From an uncultured Eubacteriales bacterium (GTDB lineage Bacteria; Bacillota; Clostridia; Christensenellales; Aristaeellaceae): 64,000 bases of DNA. A program made the translations under genes and the position numbers. The notes under the pieces were generated by a model that searched no databases, was not told where the DNA came from, and saw nothing but the letters and a program-made list of their open reading frames with translations. Positions 42,963 through 50,181 of the stretch are shown piece after piece. Each line of letters begins with the position of its first letter. Position 1 is the first letter of the stretch. The stretch spans positions 62,001 through 126,000 of the forward strand of contig CACWHI010000002.1 in the NCBI GenBank assembly GCA_902760595.1. The letters are read 5' to 3'.

Positions 42963-44129
42963 TCACGCCCCCTGGCTTTCCTCCCAGCGCCGGATCTGGA
43001 CGATGTCGGATTTCTGCACGGACGGGTGGTACCTGGCCAGCGCGTTCTCCATATCCTCCGCGGTCACGGGCGAGGTCTCGCCATTCACACTGATCGTGCG
43101 CTGCACCGCCGCCATTTTGATCTGGTTGCACAGGGCCACGATATCCGCCGCGTTGGAGCCCTCCGTCCGGTCCGCGCAGGTGCCGGCGTCAAAGCCGTCC
43201 ACAGGCACGTTCCTGAACGCTTTTTCGATCAGGAACAGGCGGGCCGGGTAGTCCGGCAGGGAAACGTGGATCTTCTGGGTCAGGCGCGGAGGACGCATGA
43301 AGGCGCTGTCGATATCCCAGGGACGGTTGGTCGCCGCTAAGATCAGCAGCCTGCCCTGGCTGTCGTCCGCCGTAAAGCCGTCCATCTGGCTCAGCAGCTC
43401 CGGCACCAGCCGGTTCATCACGGTGGAATTGCCGCCGCGCTTAGCCGCCAGAGCCTCGAACTCATCAAAGAAGATGATGGCGCTCTGCTCCGCGCGGGCC
43501 GTTTCAAACAGGGATTTGACGTTGCGCTCGGCTTCGCCGAAGTACTTGCCCACGATGTCCGAGCAGCGGACGGAATAAAAGGCGGAGTCGATCTCATGGG
43601 CGATGGCCTTGGCGATCATGGTCTTGCCGGTGCCGGGCGGGCCGTACAGCAGCACGCCGCCTTCTGCCTTCAGCCTGAACTGGGAGAAGATCTCAGGGTG
43701 CTTTCTGGGCAGGATGATCCGTTCCCGGATCGCCTGCTTGACGTCCTCCAGCCCCGCGATATCGTCGAAGGTGATATTCGGCTTGCGCTCCGCGTGCCAG
43801 ATGGTGTTGGACTCGTCCGAGCTGCCGTTGGAGACAGGCTGCGTCCTGCCGGCCGCCTTCCCGCCCGATCCGGAAGCGGGAGCGGACGCCTTCGCGGCTT
43901 TCTCCTTTTCCTTCCGTTCCAGCGCGTCGGCAATGCCCACCAGCAGGTCTCCCCGCCGGATCAGGCTGTCGCGGGCCGAGCCCTTGCTGCCCATGGCGTT
44001 TTCGTACAGGCATTTCGCCGCGAGGCGGTACTGCCGGGCCGCTTCCTGGAAGCGTCCGGCCTTTTCCGCTTCTTCCGCGTAGTGATAATAGGTATCATAC
44101 ATGCGCATGGCGCCCTGATCGGCAGGCAT
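42963..44129 (-). CDS. Vps4/katanin-like AAA+ ATPase with N-terminal MIT-like helices
   Basis: 388 residues; AAGGAGTAAACT precedes the start, 3 bp after the CHMP-like stop. Residues about 8-75 form a helical bundle (YAEEAEKAGRFQEAARQYRL and SLIRRGDLLVGIADALERKE) whose spacing resembles an MIT domain. After a Ser/Gly linker the AAA domain starts ITFDDIAGLEDVKQAI, with Walker A GPPGTGKT (163-170), pore loop KYFG (195-198), Walker B IIFFDE (218-223), sensor-1 Asn in AATNRP and arginine-finger candidates R279 and R282. The C-terminal helix LARYHPSVQKSDIVQIRRWE is the hallmark end of the Vps4/katanin/spastin clade, rather than FtsH or Cdc48. Together with the two upstream genes it suggests an ESCRT-III disassembly motor. 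Membrane or filament substrate unknown. Confidence 0.82.
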   Translation of the reverse strand: MPADQGAMRMYDTYYHYAEEAEKAGRFQEAARQYRLAAKCLYENAMGSKGSARDSLIRRGDLLVGIADALERKEKEKAAKASAPASGSGGKAAGRTQPVSNGSSDESNTIWHAERKPNITFDDIAGLEDVKQAIRERIILPRKHPEIFSQFRLKAEGGVLLYGPPGTGKTMIAKAIAHEIDSAFYSVRCSDIVGKYFGEAERNVKSLFETARAEQSAIIFFDEFEALAAKRGGNSTVMNRLVPELLSQMDGFTADDSQGRLLILAATNRPWDIDSAFMRPPRLTQKIHVSLPDYPARLFLIEKAFRNVPVDGFDAGTCADRTEGSNAADIVALCNQIKMAAVQRTISVNGETSPVTAEDMENALARYHPSVQKSDIVQIRRWEESQGA

Positions 44130-44132
44130 AGT

Positions 44133-44732
44133 TTACTCCTTCACGCCCTGCAGCTGGCTGTTCAGGTTCTTCAGCTTCGCGGCCAGGGCGTCCTCCTGGG
44201 CGTCCGCCTCACCGGAGACGTCCGCGCTCACCAGGGCTTCGATCTCGGCGTCCAGCTCCTCATCGCTCATTTCCACGTCGGCGAAGCCCATGCCCGCGTC
44301 CTCCATGAAGCTCTCGAGCTGCTCCATCGCCATCTCGGCGGAGGCCATGCCCTTTTCAAATTCCAGTTGGTTTTTGGCGAAATTGGTGCCGCTGGCGACC
44401 TTGGAGACCTCCTTGCCCATATTGCCCATCAGGTTGACAAATTTGGAGGAGATCGTGGTCAGGTCGCGCATGGACTCCGCCATCTTGGCCTGGAGCACCA
44501 TGGCCTCCGAGCGCTTCTGGTAATTCACGATCATCTTCAGGCCGCTGGCGGCCACGGCGTACTGCTGCTTGATGCCTTTTTCGCGCGCTTCACGGGCGAA
44601 GGCCAGCATCTCGTCCTTCTTTTTTTCCAGCTTCTTATTGACCTTTTCCAGGTCGCGGATGCCCTGGCGCACGGCAATGCGCGCCTCAAGCTCCTTCTCC
44701 TGCTTGGACTTCAGAAATCCGGGCTTATGCAT
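44133..44732 (-). CDS. ESCRT-III (CHMP/Snf7-like) helical protein with MIM1-like C-terminus
   Basis: 199 residues from the ATG at 44732 (AAGGAG 8 bp upstream). Entirely helical: a basic helix hairpin (about 10-85, e.g. IRDLEKVNKKLEKKKDEM then EKGIKQQYAVAASGLKMIVN), a linker-helix region with FEKGMASAEMAMEQLESFME (about 125-144), an acidic segment SDEELDAEIEAL, and a C-terminal helix EDALAAKLKNLN (180-191). The order basic hairpin, E/M-rich helix, acidic stretch, terminal MIM1-type helix (E/DxxLxxR/KLxxL) is that of eukaryotic CHMP1/CHMP2. Adjacent to a Vps4-like ATPase. A PspA-type protein or general coiled coil is the alternative; the PspA N-terminal amphipathic helix is absent. Confidence 0.62.
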   Translation of the reverse strand: MHKPGFLKSKQEKELEARIAVRQGIRDLEKVNKKLEKKKDEMLAFAREAREKGIKQQYAVAASGLKMIVNYQKRSEAMVLQAKMAESMRDLTTISSKFVNLMGNMGKEVSKVASGTNFAKNQLEFEKGMASAEMAMEQLESFMEDAGMGFADVEMSDEELDAEIEALVSADVSGEADAQEDALAAKLKNLNSQLQGVKE

Positions 44733-44767
44733 CAAAATCGCTCCTTCCGTGTTGATCGGGCATCACG

Positions 44768-45802
44768 TTACATTTCCAAGGGATCCTGAGGCTGCTCCTC
44801 GGGCCGCGCTTCGGCGGGAGCGGGCTCCTGCTCCGCCCTCCGGTTCGCTTCAGCCACCATTTCGTCGAAGGGGTCCGCTTCCTCCTCTGCGGGGGCTGAG
44901 CCGCCGCTCACCAGATCGTCGAAAAAGCTGGGCTCGTCCTCTGTAGCATGGCTGAGGGCGCGCTGATGGACCGCTTCGGTCCTTCCCGCCATCTTATGCA
45001 GCTCCCGGTCCTGGTCCGCTGCCTGGTCGATCTGCTCCGCCGCCTGGTCTACCAGCACGGAGGTGCGCACCATGGCATGCTCGTCAATGGCATTCTGCAT
45101 GGAGAGCAGCACGGACTGGTAGCTGGCGCTGATCTTCGACAGGTCCTCCGCCCGCTTCATCAGCGTGCCGATAGAGGCGTCAATGGCGTCCAGCTTGGGC
45201 TTGATGAGGGTCGCTTCATGCTTGAGGCGGGTATAATCGAAGCTGGATCTGTCGACCAGCCGGGCTTTCCCCACGATAGCCTCCAGCTTTTCGCGCATCC
45301 CGTCGCGTTCCTTCAGCAGGCTGTCAAGCTTGCCCTCGATCTCGGCGATCTCGCGCTCCTTGTTCTCATGTTCTTCTTTGTACAGGGACTTCTGCGCCGC
45401 CTGCTTGCCGCGTTCGCCTCCCAGGGCGCTGCGGAGCTTGTTGAAGATAGGCATGAGCATCCTCCTCACTTCTGATGTACGCGGGGCTGTTTCATCCGTC
45501 TGCCTTTTTTCAGGCTCCGTGTCCTCCGTCTGCGCTTCGCGCCGCTCAGCCGCGGCCGGTGGAGCCAGCAGCATCTGCAGCTCGGAAAGCAGGCGCTGCG
45601 CGTCCCCCCTGTCGCCCTGGGTCAGGGCGTCGCGGGCCTGGCTGGCCAGCTCATAGGCTTCCTCCGCCTTTTTCGCCTGCGGCTGCCCGCGCAGAAGCGC
45701 CTGCGCACGCCTCAGCAGCGCGGCAGTCTCCGAATCCACCACCAGGTCGCTCATCGTGACGCAGGTGCGTCCCGCCGATTCCCAGAGCTGTTTCGCGTTC
45801 AT
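44768..45802 (-). CDS. Coiled-coil protein, possible second Snf7-like subunit
   Basis: 344 residues from the ATG at 45802, one base after the degV stop. Residues about 20-80 are helical and TPR/MIT-like (KKAEEAYELASQARDALTQG). A variable Glu/Thr-rich linker is followed by about 105-265: a short basic amphipathic helix (MLMPIFNKLRSALGGERGKQ), a long charged helix pair (EHENKEREIAEIEGKLDSLL) and IDASIGTLMKRAEDLSKISA. This arrangement resembles Snf7/CHMP4 (N-terminal amphipathic helix, long hairpin, IDGTL-like turn). The tail is acidic with FFDDL and FDEM patches. The homology is weak by eye; it could be an unrelated filament or adaptor protein. Its place in the operon makes it a component of the same system. 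Confidence 0.5.
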   Translation of the reverse strand: MNAKQLWESAGRTCVTMSDLVVDSETAALLRRAQALLRGQPQAKKAEEAYELASQARDALTQGDRGDAQRLLSELQMLLAPPAAAERREAQTEDTEPEKRQTDETAPRTSEVRRMLMPIFNKLRSALGGERGKQAAQKSLYKEEHENKEREIAEIEGKLDSLLKERDGMREKLEAIVGKARLVDRSSFDYTRLKHEATLIKPKLDAIDASIGTLMKRAEDLSKISASYQSVLLSMQNAIDEHAMVRTSVLVDQAAEQIDQAADQDRELHKMAGRTEAVHQRALSHATEDEPSFFDDLVSGGSAPAEEEADPFDEMVAEANRRAEQEPAPAEARPEEQPQDPLEM

Positions 45803-45803
45803 A

Positions 45804-46688
45804 TCAGTTCCAGCGCTTGTCGCCCACAAAGAACAGGGCGACGGTCCCCGGCCCCGTATGGCTGCCGATGGTCGTGCCGATCGAGTTGATCTCCACCGGG
45901 CCGTTCAGACGCGGGAAACGGGCCTCCACCAGCTTCGCCACCGCCTTGGCGTCCTCCATGCAGGCGGAGTTGGAGATATAGCATTTGCCGCTGTAGTTCA
46001 GGCCGTCCTCGGCGTGCTCCGCCATGCGGTCGACGATGGCCTGGATGACTGCCTTCTTGGTCCGGATCTTCTCGCGCGGAATGAGCTGGCCCAGGTGGTT
46101 CATATTCAGCAGCGGGCAGATATGCAGCACCTTGCCGAAGAAGCCGGCCGTCTTGCTGATGCGGCCGCCCTTGATATAGAACGTCAGGTCCGTGGAGAAG
46201 AACCAGTGATGCACCGTCAGGCGGTGGTCCGTCGTCCAGCAGGCCAGCTCGTCCAGCGGCATGCCGGCGTCGCGCTTGTCCGCCAGCATACCCATCAGCA
46301 GGCCGTAGCCCGAGGAAGCGCCAAGCGAATCAACAATATAGATCCTGCGCTCCGGATACCTGGCGCGCAGCTGCTCAGCCGCCGCGTTGGCGGAGTTGAC
46401 GGTGCCGGATATGCCGCTGGAGAGCGTGACGTGCAGGATGTCCTGTCCCTGGCTGAGGAAGCCGTCGAAGTATGTCAGGTATTCCTCCGTATTGACCTGG
46501 GACGTGCGCGTATCCGCGCCGTCCATCATCGCCTGGTAAAACTTGTCAAAGGGGGTGGACTGGCCCAGGTCGTCCAGCAGGTCCCTGCCGTTCAGCTGGT
46601 AATGAAAACAGATGTAATGGATGTTCCGCCGCTCAAAGTGTTCCCTGGAAAGATCCGCCGTGGAACAGCAGCTCAATACATAGGACAT
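45804..46688 (-). CDS. DegV family fatty-acid-binding protein
   Basis: 294 residues. DegV features: the N-terminal DLS and GRDLLDDLGQSTPFDKFYQA region, LSSGISGTVNSANAAAEQLR (about 90-110) with the Ser that binds the carboxylate, and TDLTFYIKGGRISKTAGFFG. DegV/FakB proteins bind fatty acids, and FakB presents them to the kinase FakA. No fakA gene is nearby. It is the first gene of the operon that continues with the ESCRT-like genes (1 bp gap to the next), so a lipid link to that system is plausible but unproven. Confidence 0.88.
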   Translation of the reverse strand: MSYVLSCCSTADLSREHFERRNIHYICFHYQLNGRDLLDDLGQSTPFDKFYQAMMDGADTRTSQVNTEEYLTYFDGFLSQGQDILHVTLSSGISGTVNSANAAAEQLRARYPERRIYIVDSLGASSGYGLLMGMLADKRDAGMPLDELACWTTDHRLTVHHWFFSTDLTFYIKGGRISKTAGFFGKVLHICPLLNMNHLGQLIPREKIRTKKAVIQAIVDRMAEHAEDGLNYSGKCYISNSACMEDAKAVAKLVEARFPRLNGPVEINSIGTTIGSHTGPGTVALFFVGDKRWN

Positions 46689-46729
46689 GTGTGCCTCCCA
46701 ATCATGGAATAATAGATTTACAGGTACTG

Positions 46730-46758
46730 ATTATAGCAGTTCCCCGGTGTTTTGTAAA
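46730..46758 (-). promoter_or_regulatory. Promoter of the degV-ESCRT-like operon
   Basis: TTTACA (46753-46758) and TATAAT (46730-46735) are 17 bp apart on the minus strand, overlapping the 3' end of the penicillin-binding protein gene. GGGAGG precedes the degV start. The operon can thus be transcribed independently of the upstream wall genes. Confidence 0.8.
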
Positions 46759-48251
46759 TGTTCAACCAGGTATGCAAATATGTCATGCGCCAGCGGCGCG
46801 GCATACGTGCCGCCGCCGCCCATATCCTCCAGCACGATGGACAGGGCGTAGGGCGCGCGTTCGTCATCGATAAATCCGATGAAAAGCGCGTTGGTGCGCG
46901 CCTGGCTGTCCACCTCGGCGCTGCCGGTCTTTCCGCAGATCCGCCATCCCACCAGCGCGGCCCGGGTGCCGGTGCCGCCTTCGGCGTTCACGACGTCATA
47001 CATATAATCGCGCAGCATGGCCGGAACAGCAGGATCGTCAAATACCCATCTGGCCGTCTGCGGCTCCAGCACGCGCCGCGTCGTCCCGTTGGAGGCCGTC
47101 GCCCTCGCTACGAGCTTGGGTTCCATCATCACGCCGCCGTTGGCGATCGCCGAAGCGATCAGGCACAGGTGCAGCGGGCTCGCCTGCAGGCCACTCTGGC
47201 CAATTCCCGTCATGGCGATCTGCCAGGGCGTGCGGTTTTCATCCGGATAGGAGGAGTTCTCGAGCACGATATCCCGGAACAGGAAATTGGCGTCGAAGCC
47301 GAAGGCCATCGCCTGCCGACGGAGCTTCGCGTCCGTGACCAGCGACGCGGCCTCGGCGAACGTGTTGTTGCAGCTGACCCTGAAGGCTCGCCGCAGGTCG
47401 ATCTGCCCGTGGGACACCAGAATCCCCTGCGCCGAGTCCGTGCCCGCGTCGGTGATGAGCCGGGTCCTCCCTTCGCTGTCTTCCGTCTCATAAGCGCCGG
47501 TGCAGGTAAAGGAGCGGCCGCTCAGCTGCGGATCGCCGAGCACGGCGGCGGCCGTCACGACCTTGAAGGTCGAGCCAGGCGCGTACATGCCCTGCGTCGC
47601 CCGGTTGAAATAGGGCTGGCGTGAGCTCCGGGCCGCGGTCTGCAGGTTGGCCGGGTCGAAGGTCGGGTAGCTGAGCTCCGCCAGCACCGCACCGGTCTTC
47701 CAGTTCATCACCGTGACCGCGCCGGCCGGCGCCAGCGTGGCCTCCCCCGGTTCATCCGCCGGGAGCCTGATCGCCTCCAGCCGGTTCAGGATATAGGCGC
47801 TGAGAGCGCTGTCGAGCGTCAGCGTCAGGCTGTCCCCCTTGCGGCGCTGACCGCCGATGAAATCGCTTACCCGCTCGGTCAGGCTCTGGTCGAACCCATA
47901 CAGCGCCTTCGCCATAAAGGTTTCCACGCTGTTGGCCACATTGCCGGACGCGTCGCCCACGGCATGGGCCACGGAACGCCTGACAGCGGGATCCGTATGA
48001 TACTGCCGGGTGACGGTAAAGCCCTCCGGCGTGTCGGTCACCAGGCTCCCGGCGAGCAGCACGCCGTTGGCGTCATAGATATCTCCGGGCACCACGTCCT
48101 GCTTGGCGCCGCGCAGCCAGGAATTGGCGCTGGTGGAAAACCACCGGCTGCCGTAATTGGTCAGGCTATACGCCCCGTACAGGACCAGCAGGCTGAACAG
48201 AACGCAGAGGAGCAGCCCCACGCGGCGGATATTCTGGCGTAACTGCTTCAC
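46731..48251 (-). CDS. Penicillin-binding transpeptidase (class B, PbpA-like)
   Basis: 506 residues with one N-terminal membrane helix (about 10-30). The transpeptidase domain has all three active-site motifs: STFK (S227-K230), SCN (293-295) and KTG (441-443). A short N-terminal region lies between the anchor and the catalytic domain. It cross-links peptidoglycan outside the membrane and pairs with the FtsW/RodA protein encoded just upstream (4 bp overlap). The cluster FHA-FtsW/RodA-PBP is like the pbpA-rodA-fha arrangement of many Gram-positive bacteria. Confidence 0.92.
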   Translation of the reverse strand: MKQLRQNIRRVGLLLCVLFSLLVLYGAYSLTNYGSRWFSTSANSWLRGAKQDVVPGDIYDANGVLLAGSLVTDTPEGFTVTRQYHTDPAVRRSVAHAVGDASGNVANSVETFMAKALYGFDQSLTERVSDFIGGQRRKGDSLTLTLDSALSAYILNRLEAIRLPADEPGEATLAPAGAVTVMNWKTGAVLAELSYPTFDPANLQTAARSSRQPYFNRATQGMYAPGSTFKVVTAAAVLGDPQLSGRSFTCTGAYETEDSEGRTRLITDAGTDSAQGILVSHGQIDLRRAFRVSCNNTFAEAASLVTDAKLRRQAMAFGFDANFLFRDIVLENSSYPDENRTPWQIAMTGIGQSGLQASPLHLCLIASAIANGGVMMEPKLVARATASNGTTRRVLEPQTARWVFDDPAVPAMLRDYMYDVVNAEGGTGTRAALVGWRICGKTGSAEVDSQARTNALFIGFIDDERAPYALSIVLEDMGGGGTYAAPLAHDIFAYLVEHLQNTGELL

Positions 48252-49498
48252 AGCGAACTCTCCCCCTCATACAGCGCTTCCTCGCGCGCTTCGCTGATCC
48301 TGGCGCGGTTGCAGGCGTATACTCCCTGCATGATCCCCACCAGACACATGCTGGAGACCAGGGAGGTGCCGCCGTAGCTGATCAGCGGCAGGGTGACGCC
48401 CGTCAGCGGGATCAGCTTGATATTGCCGCCCACGATCACAAAGGTCTGCAGCCCAAGCATCACGGTACAGCCCAGGCACAGCAGGGCGTAGAAGGAATTG
48501 TCCGCCTGGCGCGCGATGGACAGCCCGCGCAGCACCACCGCAAGGAAGATGACCAGCACCGCCAGGCCGAAGACGACACCGAGCTCATGGCAGATGACCG
48601 TGAATATATAATCGTTATAGGAGGCCGGGATCACGCCGGGGTTGCCCAGGTGAAGGCCGGTGCCCCACAGCCCGCCATTGGCGATGGCGATCAGGCCCTG
48701 CACGATCTGGTAGCCCGCTCCCTGCCGGTCCGACCATGGATTCAGCCATACCGCCACGCGCTTTTTGACATGCGCGAACATGCGGTAGCCCAGCAGGGCC
48801 CCCGCCGCGCCGCTGACCGCGCCGCCTGCCAGCACCAGCCAGCTGCCCGTGGACGCGTACATCATCAGCAGCGCCATGCCGAAATAGAGCAGCGCCGTGC
48901 CCAGGTCCTTCTGGAGCATCAGGAAGCCCAGACACACGCCCGTCAGCAGCACCGCCGGCACGAGCCTCCGCCGGGAGAGCAGCCACGCCAGGGCCACCAG
49001 CAGGCTCAGCTTGACCAGCTCGCTGGGCTGGAAGCCGAAGCCGAACAGCGTGACCCAGTTTTTCGCGCCGTTGATCTCGCTGCCGTACAGGAGCGGCAGG
49101 GCGAGGAGGCCCAGCGATACGGGCACCGCCAACCACGCGATCAGCCGCCAGCGGCGGATATAGCGCACGCCCACCGTGCAGGCCAGCATCGCGGCGATCG
49201 CCACCATATAGTTGATCAGCTGGCTGATGCCGCGTTCCGGATTCAGCCGGTACAGCACCAGCACGCCCAGGGCGGCCAGGAAGCCGGTCAGGCTCAGGAG
49301 CAGCCGGTCCGAGGGGAACAGCCTGGGCAGGCCCAGCACGCTGACAAAGATCAGCGCGGGCACCGCCAGCGCCAGCAGCAGGGCGCGCGTATCGTAATTA
49401 TACAGGAAGAGCAAGCCGAACGCCAGGAAGTAGAACAGCATGGCGATCAGCAGCAGACGGCGCGCCGGGGAGCGCTTTTCCTTTTTCTTTTTCTTCAT
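48248..49498 (-). CDS. SEDS glycosyltransferase, FtsW/RodA/SpoVE family
   Basis: 416 residues with about ten membrane helices. SEDS motifs: FGFGFQPSELVKLSLLVALA, VQKDLGTALLYFGMAL-like (LMLQKDLGTALLYFGMALLM) and NGGLWGTGLHLGN with LISYGGTSLVSSMCLVGIMQ near the end. The protein polymerises lipid II into glycan strands together with a class B PBP. RodA or FtsW identity cannot be fixed, but the pairing with PBP and FHA suggests a RodA-like elongation or division unit. Confidence 0.9.
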   Translation of the reverse strand: MKKKKKEKRSPARRLLLIAMLFYFLAFGLLFLYNYDTRALLLALAVPALIFVSVLGLPRLFPSDRLLLSLTGFLAALGVLVLYRLNPERGISQLINYMVAIAAMLACTVGVRYIRRWRLIAWLAVPVSLGLLALPLLYGSEINGAKNWVTLFGFGFQPSELVKLSLLVALAWLLSRRRLVPAVLLTGVCLGFLMLQKDLGTALLYFGMALLMMYASTGSWLVLAGGAVSGAAGALLGYRMFAHVKKRVAVWLNPWSDRQGAGYQIVQGLIAIANGGLWGTGLHLGNPGVIPASYNDYIFTVICHELGVVFGLAVLVIFLAVVLRGLSIARQADNSFYALLCLGCTVMLGLQTFVIVGGNIKLIPLTGVTLPLISYGGTSLVSSMCLVGIMQGVYACNRARISEAREEALYEGESSL

Positions 49499-50169
49499 GA
49501 TTCCTCCCCGTCGGGCGGATCGTCGTCAAACAGCGGCATCCGCAGCAGTTTTCCGCTTTCTGGCTCCCGCTCCACGTCCGGCACCGCCCAGATGTCGTCG
49601 TCCTCAGCGTCCGGATCCCGTTCCGCCTGTCCCGGCAGGGGCACCCCCATCCCGTTGGGCAGAAAGTCATCCTCCTCCCAGTCGCTGAGGATCGGGGTTG
49701 GACTGTCCTGCTCCCGCTGCACAGGCAGCTTCAGGCGCTTATACAGGCGCAGTCGCATCGTCGTCTCCCCCGCCTCGATCAGCGCGCCGCTCACCGCGTA
49801 ATGACCGGCCTGAGCCGGCTGGCCGTTGACCGTCACCTTTGCCCGGCGGCACGGGATGATCTCCACGCCACGCCGCGGCTGGAAGCGAAACCTGAAATGC
49901 CTGGGCCTGAGCCCGCGCTTGCGGATGGCCACATCGCACACGGACGCGGCCCCCACCAGGCCCTCCTGAGCCAGGGGCAGGCGTTCGCCGCTGTCGGTGA
50001 ACTCCAGCACGCCGATCTGCCCGGCCTGGGGCAGCTGCCGCTGCTCCCGGCTGTGAACGCGGTGCTCTTTCATCAGCCACCTGAGCGCCAGCAGGCAGAT
50101 CAGCGCGCCGAGCGCGGCAAACACATACCGCATCAGCAGCGCCAGGATTTCATAGGTCGCTTCAGGCAT
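49495..50169 (-). CDS. Membrane-anchored FHA domain protein
   Basis: 224 residues. One N-terminal membrane helix (about 8-30) is followed by a region about 60-150 that fits an FHA fold: RLPLAQEGLVGAASVCDVAI, the RPRHFRF segment and VNGQPAQAGHYAVSGALIEA. FHA domains bind phosphothreonine, so it may couple a Ser/Thr kinase to the wall enzymes. The usual GR...S..H residues are only partly recognisable, so ligand binding is uncertain. The C-terminal tail is acidic. Overlaps the SEDS gene by 4 bp. Confidence 0.72.
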   Translation of the reverse strand: MPEATYEILALLMRYVFAALGALICLLALRWLMKEHRVHSREQRQLPQAGQIGVLEFTDSGERLPLAQEGLVGAASVCDVAIRKRGLRPRHFRFRFQPRRGVEIIPCRRAKVTVNGQPAQAGHYAVSGALIEAGETTMRLRLYKRLKLPVQREQDSPTPILSDWEEDDFLPNGMGVPLPGQAERDPDAEDDDIWAVPDVEREPESGKLLRMPLFDDDPPDGEES

Positions 50170-50181
50170 GATCTTTCCTCG

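Noticed and set aside
44133-44732. Annotation as PspA/Vipp1
   Set aside because: The N-terminal amphipathic helix typical of PspA/Vipp1 is missing, the tail fits MIM1, and the neighbour is a Vps4-like ATPase rather than PspF or a liaF-type gene. Superfamily-level relation remains possible.
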